The translations under genes and the position numbers were made by a program. Below the pieces are notes generated by a model. That model was not told the origin of the DNA. It made no database searches and saw only the letters and a list, made by a program, of their open reading frames with translations. Positions 35,072 to 43,938 of a stretch of 64,000 bases of DNA are shown here, in pieces. The stretch spans positions 1 to 64,000 of the forward strand of contig NZ_QRVI01000010.1 in assembly GCF_003458715.1 (NCBI RefSeq), given 5' to 3'. Source of the stretch: Eubacterium sp. AF22-8LB (GTDB lineage: Bacteria; Bacillota_I; Bacilli_A; Erysipelotrichales; Erysipelotrichaceae). Position 1 is the first letter of the stretch. Every line of letters begins with the position of its first letter.

Positions 35072-36084
35072 AAGTCTCTATCATGTTCCTTTTCTAAACT
35101 ATTCTTTGACTCTGATATATCTCTGCTTTTCATCTGTCTATTAATCGATTTATTTTGATGAAATTCGCCCTTTTCCATGACAAAATTACAGATTTTATCT
35201 GCATCTTTAACAGCATCCTCCAAGTATTTATAGTTATCCTTTATTGCGGTAGACCAGCTTTGTATGTATGCTACATTGTTATTTTCATTTATACTAGTAT
35301 CAATCCCCAGTTCAGCACAAATGTATGCAGACGCAATTTCCGCACGCAATTCTTCTTTTGCATACTCCTCGCTTCCAAATTCACCAGTTACTTCTCTTTC
35401 TAGACCTTTGGAAGTACTATGAGCAATTTCATGAGCCAAGGTAGATAATAATGATTCTTTATTAAAGAAGTGATTATCTGGTGGTAAAACAATTCTATGC
35501 TTATTGATATCGTAATAACATCGCACATTTATTTTAGATTGATAAAGCTCAACACCAGTCTCCTTCATAAAACCTTTTAAAAATTCAAACTTCTCATCAT
35601 TAGAGTAGATATGTTGTTGAGGATCTTTTTCAATTTCTTTTACTAAGTCCTCGCTAAACACATATTTTACACTAGCGTAAGCCCATTTAAAATTACTTTC
35701 TGTCGCTTCGCCAGACCGTATCATTTCTGATTTTTTTGATACTCCAACGAGTTTTCTATCTGAATAATCTGTCGCACCATCTTTGAAATAGTTAAACATC
35801 GGATAAATAATAGGAATTCCTTTTCCTTTTGCATTTTCAAGATGATATCCCTTGTCTTTAATCTGATTAAATGTGAAGAAACGATTCCCTTCGTATTTCT
35901 CTTCCTGACTATAAAAAGTCAAAAGAAAACGATTTAACCCAGAATATTTACGGTTACTGATGCCATTGCAAGCTCCACCAACTGTTCTCCAGTTTTTACT
36001 CCATTCCGCTTGTTTCTCATCCAAACAATGGATAAATCGTTCTGCAAGTTGCTGTTTTACAATTTCAGATTTATCATTTTTCAC
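35068..36084 (-). CDS. ardC: ArdC-like antirestriction protein
   Basis: The 338-aa protein has an ArdC N-terminal ssDNA-binding domain (WSKNWRTVGGACNGISNRKYSGLNRFLL) and a C-terminal zincin domain with HExxH in LAHEIAHS and a downstream ELRAEIASAYIC glutamate. ArdC proteins coat incoming single strands and protect plasmids and ICEs from restriction. All zinc-binding residues are present. It overlaps the downstream gene by 4 bp. Confidence 0.88.
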   Translation of the reverse strand: MKNDKSEIVKQQLAERFIHCLDEKQAEWSKNWRTVGGACNGISNRKYSGLNRFLLTFYSQEEKYEGNRFFTFNQIKDKGYHLENAKGKGIPIIYPMFNYFKDGATDYSDRKLVGVSKKSEMIRSGEATESNFKWAYASVKYVFSEDLVKEIEKDPQQHIYSNDEKFEFLKGFMKETGVELYQSKINVRCYYDINKHRIVLPPDNHFFNKESLLSTLAHEIAHSTSKGLEREVTGEFGSEEYAKEELRAEIASAYICAELGIDTSINENNNVAYIQSWSTAIKDNYKYLEDAVKDADKICNFVMEKGEFHQNKSINRQMKSRDISESKNSLEKEHDRDL

Positions 36085-36096
36085 ATTTCACACCTC

Positions 36097-37026
36097 CTAC
36101 ATCCTATTTATACGCATTATGTTTGCGTCATTGCCAAAATTAAAACCAATATGCTGTAAAGCTAACAAAGACTTATCTTCGTTTACATCATTCATTTCAC
36201 TTGCAAATTTCAGATCCTGATAAAGCCCATTTGCATACAACGTATCTAAACATGCTTCTATGAGTTTACATGAAGTCTTGTCATCATGTAATGCGACTAA
36301 TAATTTAGCTCCTAATTCTGAACAACATCCTAGTGTTTTGTCTTCATTTGTGAGAATTTTGTATTTATTATTTTCTATATATATGTATGGAAAATCCCTA
36401 CGCTCATCATTTTTAAACTCTTCTTTTGTGTGAACAAGAAAATACTTTTTATCCATATTTAAAATCTTTTCCAAATTATTTAAAAGCATGAGTCGAATAT
36501 CATTTGTACGTGTATCTTTAAAAACAATAGTATTATGATGCAAGTTAGATGGCATCCCATTATTCTCATGTACAGAAGAGTTTATATTATCTTCTTCATT
36601 TGGTACATCACTAGAGATTTCTTTATCCGAAGATTCATCAGCATCTAGCCGCTTTAAACCAGAACCATTACTATCTTCCCCCACACTTAAAGTGGCAGTA
36701 CTGCCATCGTTATCGGTTTTGCAATATATAACAGATTGATTCTCAGACGAATATGTAATATCAATAGAGTCTAAAAAGTAAAGATTTGTTTTTGACATAC
36801 GAAAACTTCCCCGTACCTGAACAACTGTACCACCAATCAAAAGACTACCATGACATTGCCCAGTCGATGTGTCGGCGTCATCAAAAAGTGCTTGAAACAC
36901 TTCTGCATTCCAAGCACGCCCTACAAAATATCCTTTGAAGTTAAAAATTTGAGAATCCAATGGAAGCGTATCTATCGAAGATTCTTCATCCCAGCTTAAA
37001 ACAGTCATCTTTTTTAATTTAAACAT
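36097..37026 (-). CDS. ICE protein of unknown function with an intragenic palindrome copy
   Basis: The 309-aa protein has an N-terminal beta-rich domain (FNFKGYFVGRAWNAEVFQALF, GTVVQVRGSFRM), a Ser/Asp-rich linker and a C-terminal alpha/beta domain. No family is recognised. The linker encodes DGSTAT from an in-frame copy of the TGGCAGTACTGCCA palindrome (36693-36706), identical to the copy just upstream of the gene, which suggests the repeat was duplicated into coding sequence. AGGAGG precedes the ATG. Confidence 0.5.
   Translation of the reverse strand: MFKLKKMTVLSWDEESSIDTLPLDSQIFNFKGYFVGRAWNAEVFQALFDDADTSTGQCHGSLLIGGTVVQVRGSFRMSKTNLYFLDSIDITYSSENQSVIYCKTDNDGSTATLSVGEDSNGSGLKRLDADESSDKEISSDVPNEEDNINSSVHENNGMPSNLHHNTIVFKDTRTNDIRLMLLNNLEKILNMDKKYFLVHTKEEFKNDERRDFPYIYIENNKYKILTNEDKTLGCCSELGAKLLVALHDDKTSCKLIEACLDTLYANGLYQDLKFASEMNDVNEDKSLLALQHIGFNFGNDANIMRINRM
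36693..36706. repeat. ICE palindrome, intragenic copy
   Basis: TGGCAGTACTGCCA inside a coding sequence, encoding part of DGSTAT. Confidence 0.85.
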
Positions 37027-37039
37027 ATAGACCTCCTAA

Positions 37040-37053
37040 GTGGCAGTACTGCC
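37040..37053. repeat. ICE intergenic palindrome, copy 5
   Basis: TGGCAGTACTGCCA, flanked as in the intragenic copy (AGT...ATCGTT), 5 bp before AGGAGG of the downstream gene. Confidence 0.85.
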
Positions 37054-37061
37054 ATCGTTTT

Positions 37062-39761
37062 TTAATAATCATCTGGATTAAATTGAAAGCCCGAATTTTG
37101 TGAAGGATTTGATGCAGTAGATGTGACATTATATAAGCTTTCACGATTATCTACTTGATGGTTCTGTTCTCTACTTTCACCTTTAGAAACATTTAAAGCA
37201 GTATCTGATTGTGTCATATTCTGAACATCATCTTTTTTTTGTGCATAATTAGGCATCATCACTTCACGCATTCTATCTTCTTTTTCTTGCTTTTCACGTT
37301 GTTCTTTTTGCAAACGCAAAGATTCTTCCTGAAGCTTACGAATTCTTTTTTCTTCCAATTTCTTCTTGTCTTCTGGGTCTGTATTCCAGAGTTCGTAACA
37401 AATTGTATCTTTAGGGAATTTGTCCGTGAACGGAACAATGGTCTTACCATAACGAATCAAGCCAGAACCTCTAGGAGCATTCTGAACATATCTGCATTGC
37501 TCATCAGATAAATTTAATAATCCTTTTAACTGAACTAAGTCTAATTTTTCCTGACGTAGCATAATAAAGAAATCTGAGTTTGCAAGCATAGTACTTGTCT
37601 TATCCGAACGTAAAAGGTCCGTTACATTTTGTGTGATACCAGTACATGCACCGCCAAATTTACGCACCCATTTCCAGAACTCATACAAGAAGTTTTCGGA
37701 ATATTCATTATCAAGTAAACGATAGATTTCATCTATGTAAACCCAAGTATCTTTACCTTGTTCGAAATTTTTAAGCATCTGTTCTTTAATTGTTTCCAAA
37801 ATGATTTTGTTTCCAAGTGGCTTGATAGATTCTGACATATCATGAATATCAAATACCACCATTCGACTATTGATATTTACATTTGATTCATGTGCAAATA
37901 GATCATAAGTACCTTCAACGTATGTCCATAACCCTTCATACATTTGATGAGCAACATCCCCTTTATAATTATTCAAATACTCATGGAATGTTTTTAATGT
38001 AGGCATACGAGCACTTCTTGGATTGGTAGTCAGTTTTGCTTCATAATCCAAAAACATAGAGTGAACAATCTGGTCAATAATTGACTTTTGCTCTCCGGTC
38101 AAATATCCATTTACTCCAATCATTTCAGCCATCATTACAATGGCAATTTCTGCTTTACGTGACAAGAAGTCTGCTCTTGATATATCACCGTCAAAAGGAT
38201 TGAAATGTAAACTTGAGTTTGTATCCACTTGAAGAATTTGACAATCCGTTCTGTTGGAATATTTATTTAAGCCATCTACAAGCTTCTTATACTCTCCTTG
38301 TGGATCAATAATAATAATATTTGCATTTGGATCACCTAAGAACAAGGGAGTAATTTCCTTTTTGGCAATAAATGATTTTCCCATCCCAGTTGGAGCCATG
38401 ATAAATGCATTACGGTTAACCAGTCCCTTTCGATTACATAGAATCATGTTACCTGTTGTTTTGTTGATTCCATAAAATATTGGCTGATTTTCATGCAATA
38501 GTTCCTGAGAAGTAAAAGGCATGACATAAGCACAATTATTAGTTAAGAGTGGACGAGATAATCCTTCTTTAGGTAAACCTAAAGGTAATGCACAGTTAAA
38601 TCCAATTTCCTGCTCATAGTCCATTTTGATAAAATCACACGTCATTCTTTTTCCTGTACGTTCTACAAGATTAATGACATTATTCATTTCATCCATTGAT
38701 TTTGCATTAACCAGTACTAAAAATTGACAGTTAAAAATTCGTTGGTCATTATCTTCTACGAGTTGACGCCATGTATTTACAGCCTCACTTTGTGATCTCA
38801 GATTAGGAGGCAAATTCCCTGAAAAATTAGCACGTGCTAGGTTCTTTTCGTTCTCAGCTTGAATCTGCATATCCACTTTTTCATAAGTCCTATTAATAAG
38901 GGCAATAGAATCTTCTTTTGACTGTAACTGCATGTGAAACGTCATAACAATATTACTTTCAATTTTTGATAATTCGTAAATTAAATCATCCTTTAACCAA
39001 GTAGGATAGTTTTGAATCACCATCGCACAACAATATCTTTCCCCCATCATAAAATAATCCTTTTTAAAATCAAAAGAATATGGTGATATAAAGTCTTTCG
39101 TAGTATTTCCAACACCTAAATCACTGTATTTAAAATCGAATGGGCGTGATGGAAATGTGATAGATGCCAATGTTTCAAGTCTTTCCTGACCAGACATCAC
39201 TTCTGCTTCACAGCCAAGATTTGAAAGTTGATCACAAAAATTCTCAGCTAACAAATCCAATGTTTTCTTTGCATCCAAGAAATTTCTTTCTTTACATGTA
39301 AACGTAAATATCTTATCTGAAACAATAGAATTATTTCCTAATTCCATATTATCACGCACACGTTGATTTAATTCTGCACGAATAATATCTAACCCATCTG
39401 CTCTATGTGGCATAACAATATTCTTTTCAAACTCTTCCCTATTTAATAAGCGGTTATTAATAACAAGAGATACATCTATATCGTTCCCTAGCGACTGAAG
39501 AAAGTCAGAATACATAGCTATAATCTGCTCTTTCATCTCATTTGGAGCAATTTGATAATTTATATCTGTAAATTTTACTGCACGAGAATACAAGTCATCA
39601 TCCATACAGCAAATGCCATCTTCAAGCATTTCCTTGTAACGAATCACATTTTGAGCGATACGGGCACGTTTGATTCTCTTTTTTGTATCTCTTTTACTTT
39701 CTGTATTCACGGCAGTACCGTTTGTTGATTGATTTGTCTTTTCTCGATTTTTTAAAAACAT
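37062..39761 (-). CDS. VirB4/TraE-like conjugation ATPase
   Basis: The 899-aa AAA_10/VirB4 ATPase has Walker A APTGMGKS (~440), Walker B-type IIIIDPQGEY and a second DTWVYIDEIYRLLD acidic motif, and RKFGGACTGITQNVTDLL near the C-terminus. It powers substrate and pilus-subunit movement in type IV secretion. The N-terminus overlaps the PrgI gene by 68 bp; the ATG at 39761 is the longest reading. The C-terminal ~100 residues are charged and Gln-rich. It acts at the inner membrane with VirB6 and the coupling protein. Confidence 0.92.
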   Translation of the reverse strand: MFLKNREKTNQSTNGTAVNTESKRDTKKRIKRARIAQNVIRYKEMLEDGICCMDDDLYSRAVKFTDINYQIAPNEMKEQIIAMYSDFLQSLGNDIDVSLVINNRLLNREEFEKNIVMPHRADGLDIIRAELNQRVRDNMELGNNSIVSDKIFTFTCKERNFLDAKKTLDLLAENFCDQLSNLGCEAEVMSGQERLETLASITFPSRPFDFKYSDLGVGNTTKDFISPYSFDFKKDYFMMGERYCCAMVIQNYPTWLKDDLIYELSKIESNIVMTFHMQLQSKEDSIALINRTYEKVDMQIQAENEKNLARANFSGNLPPNLRSQSEAVNTWRQLVEDNDQRIFNCQFLVLVNAKSMDEMNNVINLVERTGKRMTCDFIKMDYEQEIGFNCALPLGLPKEGLSRPLLTNNCAYVMPFTSQELLHENQPIFYGINKTTGNMILCNRKGLVNRNAFIMAPTGMGKSFIAKKEITPLFLGDPNANIIIIDPQGEYKKLVDGLNKYSNRTDCQILQVDTNSSLHFNPFDGDISRADFLSRKAEIAIVMMAEMIGVNGYLTGEQKSIIDQIVHSMFLDYEAKLTTNPRSARMPTLKTFHEYLNNYKGDVAHQMYEGLWTYVEGTYDLFAHESNVNINSRMVVFDIHDMSESIKPLGNKIILETIKEQMLKNFEQGKDTWVYIDEIYRLLDNEYSENFLYEFWKWVRKFGGACTGITQNVTDLLRSDKTSTMLANSDFFIMLRQEKLDLVQLKGLLNLSDEQCRYVQNAPRGSGLIRYGKTIVPFTDKFPKDTICYELWNTDPEDKKKLEEKRIRKLQEESLRLQKEQREKQEKEDRMREVMMPNYAQKKDDVQNMTQSDTALNVSKGESREQNHQVDNRESLYNVTSTASNPSQNSGFQFNPDDY

Positions 39762-40095
39762 CCTTTGATCCCTTCTTTGTAAAATAATAAATCTCGTTTG
39801 AATAAATTACTCTTTGTTTAACAGTATAAAAGCGGTGTATCGCCGCCAGCTTTTCTTGATATGGTCTGGAATTTTGCCACTTTGCCCAGCCCATAGCAAA
39901 TATTCCAAAACATAAAGCAATTGTTACGTAAATACAGATATCCTGTGGTATATGCAGTAACAGATATGAAACAAAATAAAATGACAATCCAACTACCACT
40001 GCAATAAACGACCAGAATAACTGTCTTACAGAAAGCCCTAAAAAGATTTTCTCTTCATAGGTTGTTATATCTTTAGGTACATATGAAGATTCCAT
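39694..40095 (-). CDS. PrgI-family conjugation membrane protein
   Basis: The 133-aa protein has two TM helices (~27-70) after VPKDITTYEEKIFLGLSVRQL, the hallmark of PrgI (PF12666), and then a basic C-terminus. PrgI proteins precede VirB4 genes in Gram-positive ICEs and are thought to link the ATPase to the membrane channel. The 3' end overlaps the virB4-like start by 68 bp. AAAGGAG 8 nt before the ATG supports the start. Confidence 0.85.
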   Translation of the reverse strand: MESSYVPKDITTYEEKIFLGLSVRQLFWSFIAVVVGLSFYFVSYLLLHIPQDICIYVTIALCFGIFAMGWAKWQNSRPYQEKLAAIHRFYTVKQRVIYSNEIYYFTKKGSKDVFKKSRKDKSINKRYCREYRK

Positions 40096-40122
40096 AAGTA
40101 TACTCCTTTCATTCAGTAGAAT

Positions 40123-40150
40123 AAGAAGGTGGCAGTACTGCCATCTTCTT
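40123..40150. repeat. ICE intergenic palindrome, copy 6
   Basis: 28 bp, core TGGCAGTACTGCCA with arms AAGAAG/CTTCTT and one G-T pair (on the plus strand). Confidence 0.85.
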
Positions 40151-40190
40151 TAATTTAATTAAGGCACACATCTTAATTATCACAAGAACA

Positions 40191-40769
40191 TCATCGTTCT
40201 AAATCAGAATTAGAAGATTTTTCATGCTTATGTTCTGTGTTTAAATTGATTTCATTTGTTTTTTCTTTTTGGGTAGTCTTTTTCACATCTTTTTCGACTG
40301 TTACTACTTTTTTCTTTTCACGTATAAGCTTTGTATCAAAGATTTCCGCCATTTGTTTCCTGTTTAACTTTACAGGAATTGGCTTATCAAACTGATTCTT
40401 ACCGTCAGGCGTGAAAATCGGATGCCCATCCGCATCTCTAAGTCGCTGACTCTCAAAATAAACTGTCCATGTCGAAGTTTCACAATCCATATACATCACT
40501 TTTTTTTGAGCGATTTTTGTATCATGAACAGCATCTCTTGGAACCTGAATATAGGCTTTTCTTGAGTTAACATCAATTCCATTTACATCTTTTGGAAACT
40601 GAAGTTTTCTATGATTTGCAGAGGGCAATAAAATACGATACATCAATAAAGGCTTACCATCTTTACCCGTTGCTCTGCTATGTTCATAGTCACGATACTC
40701 ATTTGTTTTTGGATCTTTATACTTTGCTTTTAACATCTGTCTTGAAAAATATACATGTGGTGCTGCCAT
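40191..40769 (-). CDS. Conjugation-locus protein of unknown function
   Basis: The 192-aa protein starts MAAPHVYFSRQMLKAKY and has a beta-rich N-terminal domain and a lysine-rich C-terminal tail. The conserved-looking TSTWTVYFESQRLRD and IPVKLNRKQMAEIFD segments suggest a structured domain, but no family is recognised. It lies between virB6-like and prgI genes, a position usually held by small transfer proteins. The ~100-bp gap upstream contains an inverted repeat TATTAACGT/ACGTTAATA (40833-40861). Confidence 0.5.
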   Translation of the reverse strand: MAAPHVYFSRQMLKAKYKDPKTNEYRDYEHSRATGKDGKPLLMYRILLPSANHRKLQFPKDVNGIDVNSRKAYIQVPRDAVHDTKIAQKKVMYMDCETSTWTVYFESQRLRDADGHPIFTPDGKNQFDKPIPVKLNRKQMAEIFDTKLIREKKKVVTVEKDVKKTTQKEKTNEINLNTEHKHEKSSNSDLER

Positions 40770-40867
40770 AACCTACCTCCCGATTTTTGTTCTAACTGCT
40801 ATGAAGTTTCTCCTAAGTGTGTGCAAGAAACTATATTAACGTGTATGACAAAACGTTAATACCAAAA

Positions 40868-41737
40868 TTAATTAACCTGAAGCAATGACTTACTCCATCC
40901 TCCAGTCTGGAAGACTGCAATAAGCAATAAAATCGAGTATCCCATCATTGTGAACATTGCTCCCGTTGGATTACTCGAAACATCTAACGCTGAACCTATG
41001 GATGCGTTGACAATTTGCACGTAAAAAACACAAACAATACAAATAAATACACCTTGCAAAGCAAGTGCTAAAAGACGTTTGATAAATGAAATTCCAATAT
41101 GTTTGAATTCGTTGTTACAGAATGTACAGAACGGTAACGGTGCAACTGCCGTAAAGACATATATCTCAATAAAACGTATCTGGCATACAAGTTTAACAAT
41201 CACAATGGAAGCGTGATTCACACAGTTTGCTAACTGAGCAACAATATATCCTCCTAGAATTGTTCCAGCTTCCTTTTCTTTAAAATAATCTATCAACTCT
41301 TGCGATATATCATTTGAATTAAACTCCAACAAATTAAAAGTTGAAGATTGTTGCATTCCCTTTACAATTTCACTTGAAATTTGAAAACACATTAAAATAA
41401 TGATACTCATATTCTTTGCAATTGTAATTGCAACTGCTACCTTCAAAAATGCCATCAAAATCCAATAGATACCATCCAACCCTTTTGTATCTGTTCGATT
41501 AAATATGGCAGCCAACTCAAAAAACAGAAATAAAGAAATAATCACAGAAGCAACTCCAGTGCCAATTACATTTGATAAATCCTTAGAAGCTGACCATAAC
41601 GCTTGAGATGGAAATCCATCAATTACATCATTTGGTGCAGCCTGTGCTAACTTCATCACATCATTCAAACTAACGAAATAGTTTGCAAAAACATTTCCAA
41701 TATCGGATGCCAGACCATTGAAAAATTCATCAAGCAT
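40868..41737 (-). CDS. VirB6/TrbL-like conjugation channel protein (CD1112 family)
   Basis: The 289-aa polytopic protein has ~6 TM helices. Diagnostic segments include FFNGLASDIGNVFANYF, GTGVASVIISLFLFFELAAIF, and the late FIEIYVFTAVAPLPFCTF with FIKRLLALALQGVFI. VirB6/TrbL proteins form the inner-membrane part of the transfer channel. It overlaps the upstream small gene by 8 bp. Confidence 0.85.
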   Translation of the reverse strand: MLDEFFNGLASDIGNVFANYFVSLNDVMKLAQAAPNDVIDGFPSQALWSASKDLSNVIGTGVASVIISLFLFFELAAIFNRTDTKGLDGIYWILMAFLKVAVAITIAKNMSIIILMCFQISSEIVKGMQQSSTFNLLEFNSNDISQELIDYFKEKEAGTILGGYIVAQLANCVNHASIVIVKLVCQIRFIEIYVFTAVAPLPFCTFCNNEFKHIGISFIKRLLALALQGVFICIVCVFYVQIVNASIGSALDVSSNPTGAMFTMMGYSILLLIAVFQTGGWSKSLLQVN

Positions 41738-42107
41738 CTACATCATCCTCCCTTCTCTGAACAGACAGTATTAACTGTAAATTAGATATATATTTATTTA
41801 AAACGACCTTTTGCTGATCGATTGAATTTTCGATAATTGAATTGTTATCTTTAAAAGCAATCCCTTGTAATTTTAAAGAATCATCATCTAACAGCCTGTT
41901 TATAGATTTTAAAGATGTTTGAATATCATCTAATGTACTCAATAAATCTCTAGATGCTATACATAGCTTTTCGTTTAGAAAGAGCGTATTCAATAAACTG
42001 GCATTCAACGGTTCACGATAATTTTCTATCATAAGATTTAATCTTTCTTTTTTAGCATTTTCTATACATGAATCTAAATCATGTAATCTACTTTGAAATT
42101 CCGTCAT
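41730..42107 (-). CDS. Small coiled-coil ICE protein
   Basis: The ~125-aa protein starts MTEFQSRLHDLDSC at 42107 with GGAGG 6 nt upstream (an ATG two codons earlier is possible). The remaining upstream frame overlaps the palindrome and is not coding. It is largely helical with heptad patterns (ALFLNEKLCIASRDLLSTL, QQKVVLNKYISNLQL). Function unknown. Its position between Maff2 and virB6-like genes is typical of small transfer genes. Confidence 0.55.
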   Translation of the reverse strand: MTEFQSRLHDLDSCIENAKKERLNLMIENYREPLNASLLNTLFLNEKLCIASRDLLSTLDDIQTSLKSINRLLDDDSLKLQGIAFKDNNSIIENSIDQQKVVLNKYISNLQLILSVQRREDDVDA

Positions 42108-42129
42108 TTTCATCCTCCAAAGAAACAAA

Positions 42130-42147
42130 GGAGGCAGTACTGCCCCC
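42130..42147. repeat. ICE intergenic palindrome, copy 7 (variant)
   Basis: Core GGCAGTACTGCC with G/C-rich flanks, between the Maff2 and coiled-coil genes. Confidence 0.75.
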
Positions 42148-42156
42148 CTTTTCGTT

Positions 42157-42369
42157 CTAGCCAAAGTTAACGTCAATCGTTGTTAACCATGCAGCCGCAG
42201 CAATGATCAAAGCTCCACCAACAGCACGTAAAACACCTTGTTTGATATCCTGTCCATTATGGTCATTCAATCCGCCTGCCATGACAACAATACCCCAAAC
42301 AGTCCAAACGCCTCCAAAAGCAATTAAACCCTTTGAAATAATACTAAAACCTTGTTGCAAATAATTCAT
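42157..42369 (-). CDS. Maff2-family ICE membrane protein
   Basis: The 70-aa protein with two TM helices matches Maff2 (PF12750): GFSIISKGLIAFGGVWTVWG, GLNDHNGQDIKQG and GGALIIAAAAWL. It is a pilin-like/VirB2-like small protein found next to virB6-like genes in Gram-positive ICEs and may be the transfer-channel subunit. Its start codon follows AGAAGAGGTAAAG. Confidence 0.88.
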   Translation of the reverse strand: MNYLQQGFSIISKGLIAFGGVWTVWGIVVMAGGLNDHNGQDIKQGVLRAVGGALIIAAAAWLTTIDVNFG

Positions 42370-42400
42370 TTTCTTTACCTCTTCTTTCTAATATATAAAA

Positions 42401-42420
42401 AGATGGCAGTACTGCCATCT
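42401..42420. repeat. ICE intergenic palindrome, copy 8
   Basis: Perfect 20-bp palindrome (AGATGGCAGT/ACTGCCATCT) followed on the minus strand by TTTTTATATATT. Confidence 0.92.
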
Positions 42421-42435
42421 AATTACCAAAAATAT

Positions 42436-43593
42436 TTATGGACGATTTATACTGGTATCTGTTGCAGGAAGAAAGCCGTCCACATCATATCTTTCTTCTT
42501 CATTGATTCTTTCTTCCACAAAATCTAAATCATCTTGAGTCTGATACACAGCGTCATCGCTAATCAATAAATCCGTTTTACCAGAGTATTCACCACGCTT
42601 GTATCCATCTAATTTATTTTCTGACTCAGATTGATTATTCTTTATATATTCATTACGTTGTTCTTCACGCATTTTTTCTAAGTTACGCACTTCTTCTAAG
42701 AAAACATCAATATCAAAGAAGTTTTGTTTTGCAATCTCTTTATCGTGTGCATCACAAGTTTCATCCACTCTTGGATGATCTTTGACATCGTATTTCCAGT
42801 CTTCATAAATATGCTGACCTTGAATATGAATCAAGCATTTGCGATTATCCAACATTGCAATATCACCAATTGAGTATACGTCACTTGCAATCAACTGTTC
42901 ACCAACCGTGTAAGATGAACTTGTTCCTTTACTTGTGGAATGTGTAACGTGCGTAACTGTTTCCTTTCCTGCCAGTTCAGAAATAACCTTTTGCGTTGTT
43001 GGACCTTTAGACCCTAAGAACAAAGTAATAGAACAGTTCTCGAAAATTGCCTCCCAATCATCTCCATACAATGACTTGGATTTAATTTGTGAAATACCTT
43101 GTACGATTACAGCAGTGCTGATTTCACGAGAACGCATTGTACTGATTTTACGGTTAAAATCTGGTTGCTTTCCACAGTTAGCAAACTCATCATTAATGAT
43201 TCTTACGTGTATTGGCAGTTTGTGGTCTGCACGAGCATCTGCAATGTAATAAAGCTGAGTATATAATTGCTGAAGGATGATAGATGCCATGAAATTAAAA
43301 ACATCATCTGAATCATTAATAACAATAAACAAAATAGATTTTCTTAGTCTGTTTTTAGGTAAATCCTCATACGACGGTTTATCTGACCTACCTTTAGTAA
43401 ATCTTTCATAAACATCACGATCAATATCAAGTTTTAAATCGTTATGCTTTTTCTCATCAGCTGAAGTTATCATTGGCTGACCTAATCTTTCAAGATGTAA
43501 CTCATCCTTTTGTAAGATTCTTTTCAATTCTGGAGAAGCAAAGATAGATAATCGGACACCAATTGAAATCAAAATAGATTTTGCTGTCTTACC
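42436..43593 (-). pseudogene. VirD4 coupling protein, C-terminal part (split by the IME)
   Basis: In-frame from GGT (43593-43591) through KTAKSILISIGVRL to the stop at 42436, about 385 codons. It carries the C-terminal half of a TraG/VirD4-type coupling ATPase: Walker B-like LPIHVRIINDEFANCGK, STMRSREISTAVIVQGISQ (sensor region), NCSITLFLGSKG. The N-terminal part lies at 51459-52547. A TTG at 43572 could start an isolated fragment but lacks a good ribosome-binding site. Removing the IME restores a 747-codon gene. Confidence 0.85.
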
Positions 43594-43637
43594 AGAGACG
43601 AAAAGTCAAGGACTTTTTCATCAAATCCAAAAAGAAG

Positions 43638-43796
43638 TCACATTTTGCGGACTTCCTCACGGAGCAGACGCTTGATTTTGTCCTCCATTGTCTCTTTTGC
43701 GGTCTGGCTGAAATGCACACGGACGATATAGGTTGTCTTGCCGATCTGCTTTCTGACAGTCGGGCAAGTGGCGGTGTTGGTTGCGGTATTGTTCAT
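43638..43796 (-). CDS. tnpW: TnpW-family transposon protein
   Basis: The 52-aa protein starts MNNTATNTATCPTVRKQIGK and continues TTYIVRVHFSQTAKETMEDKI to REEVRKM. This is the TnpW (PF14202) pattern, a small protein found at one end of Clostridial serine-recombinase transposons. AGGAGG lies 7 nt upstream of ATG. Its exact role is unknown. It is the last gene before the left end of the IME. Confidence 0.85.
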   Translation of the reverse strand: MNNTATNTATCPTVRKQIGKTTYIVRVHFSQTAKETMEDKIKRLLREEVRKM

Positions 43797-43938
43797 TCAA
43801 AATCCTCCTGTAAATGAAAAATGCCCGGTGACTGTTCATCATCGGGCGGTGTCGGTATGAGAGAACAAGGCAAGGCGGCAACATTAAGGTATCTATAAAA
43901 CCATTGCCGTCTTTGCCACGCTTGCCGTGTTCCTGTTG

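Noticed and set aside
35283..35300. Another ACTAGTATCA copy as a recombination site
   Set aside because: It lies within the ardC coding sequence without the accompanying GAGAC elements; probably chance.
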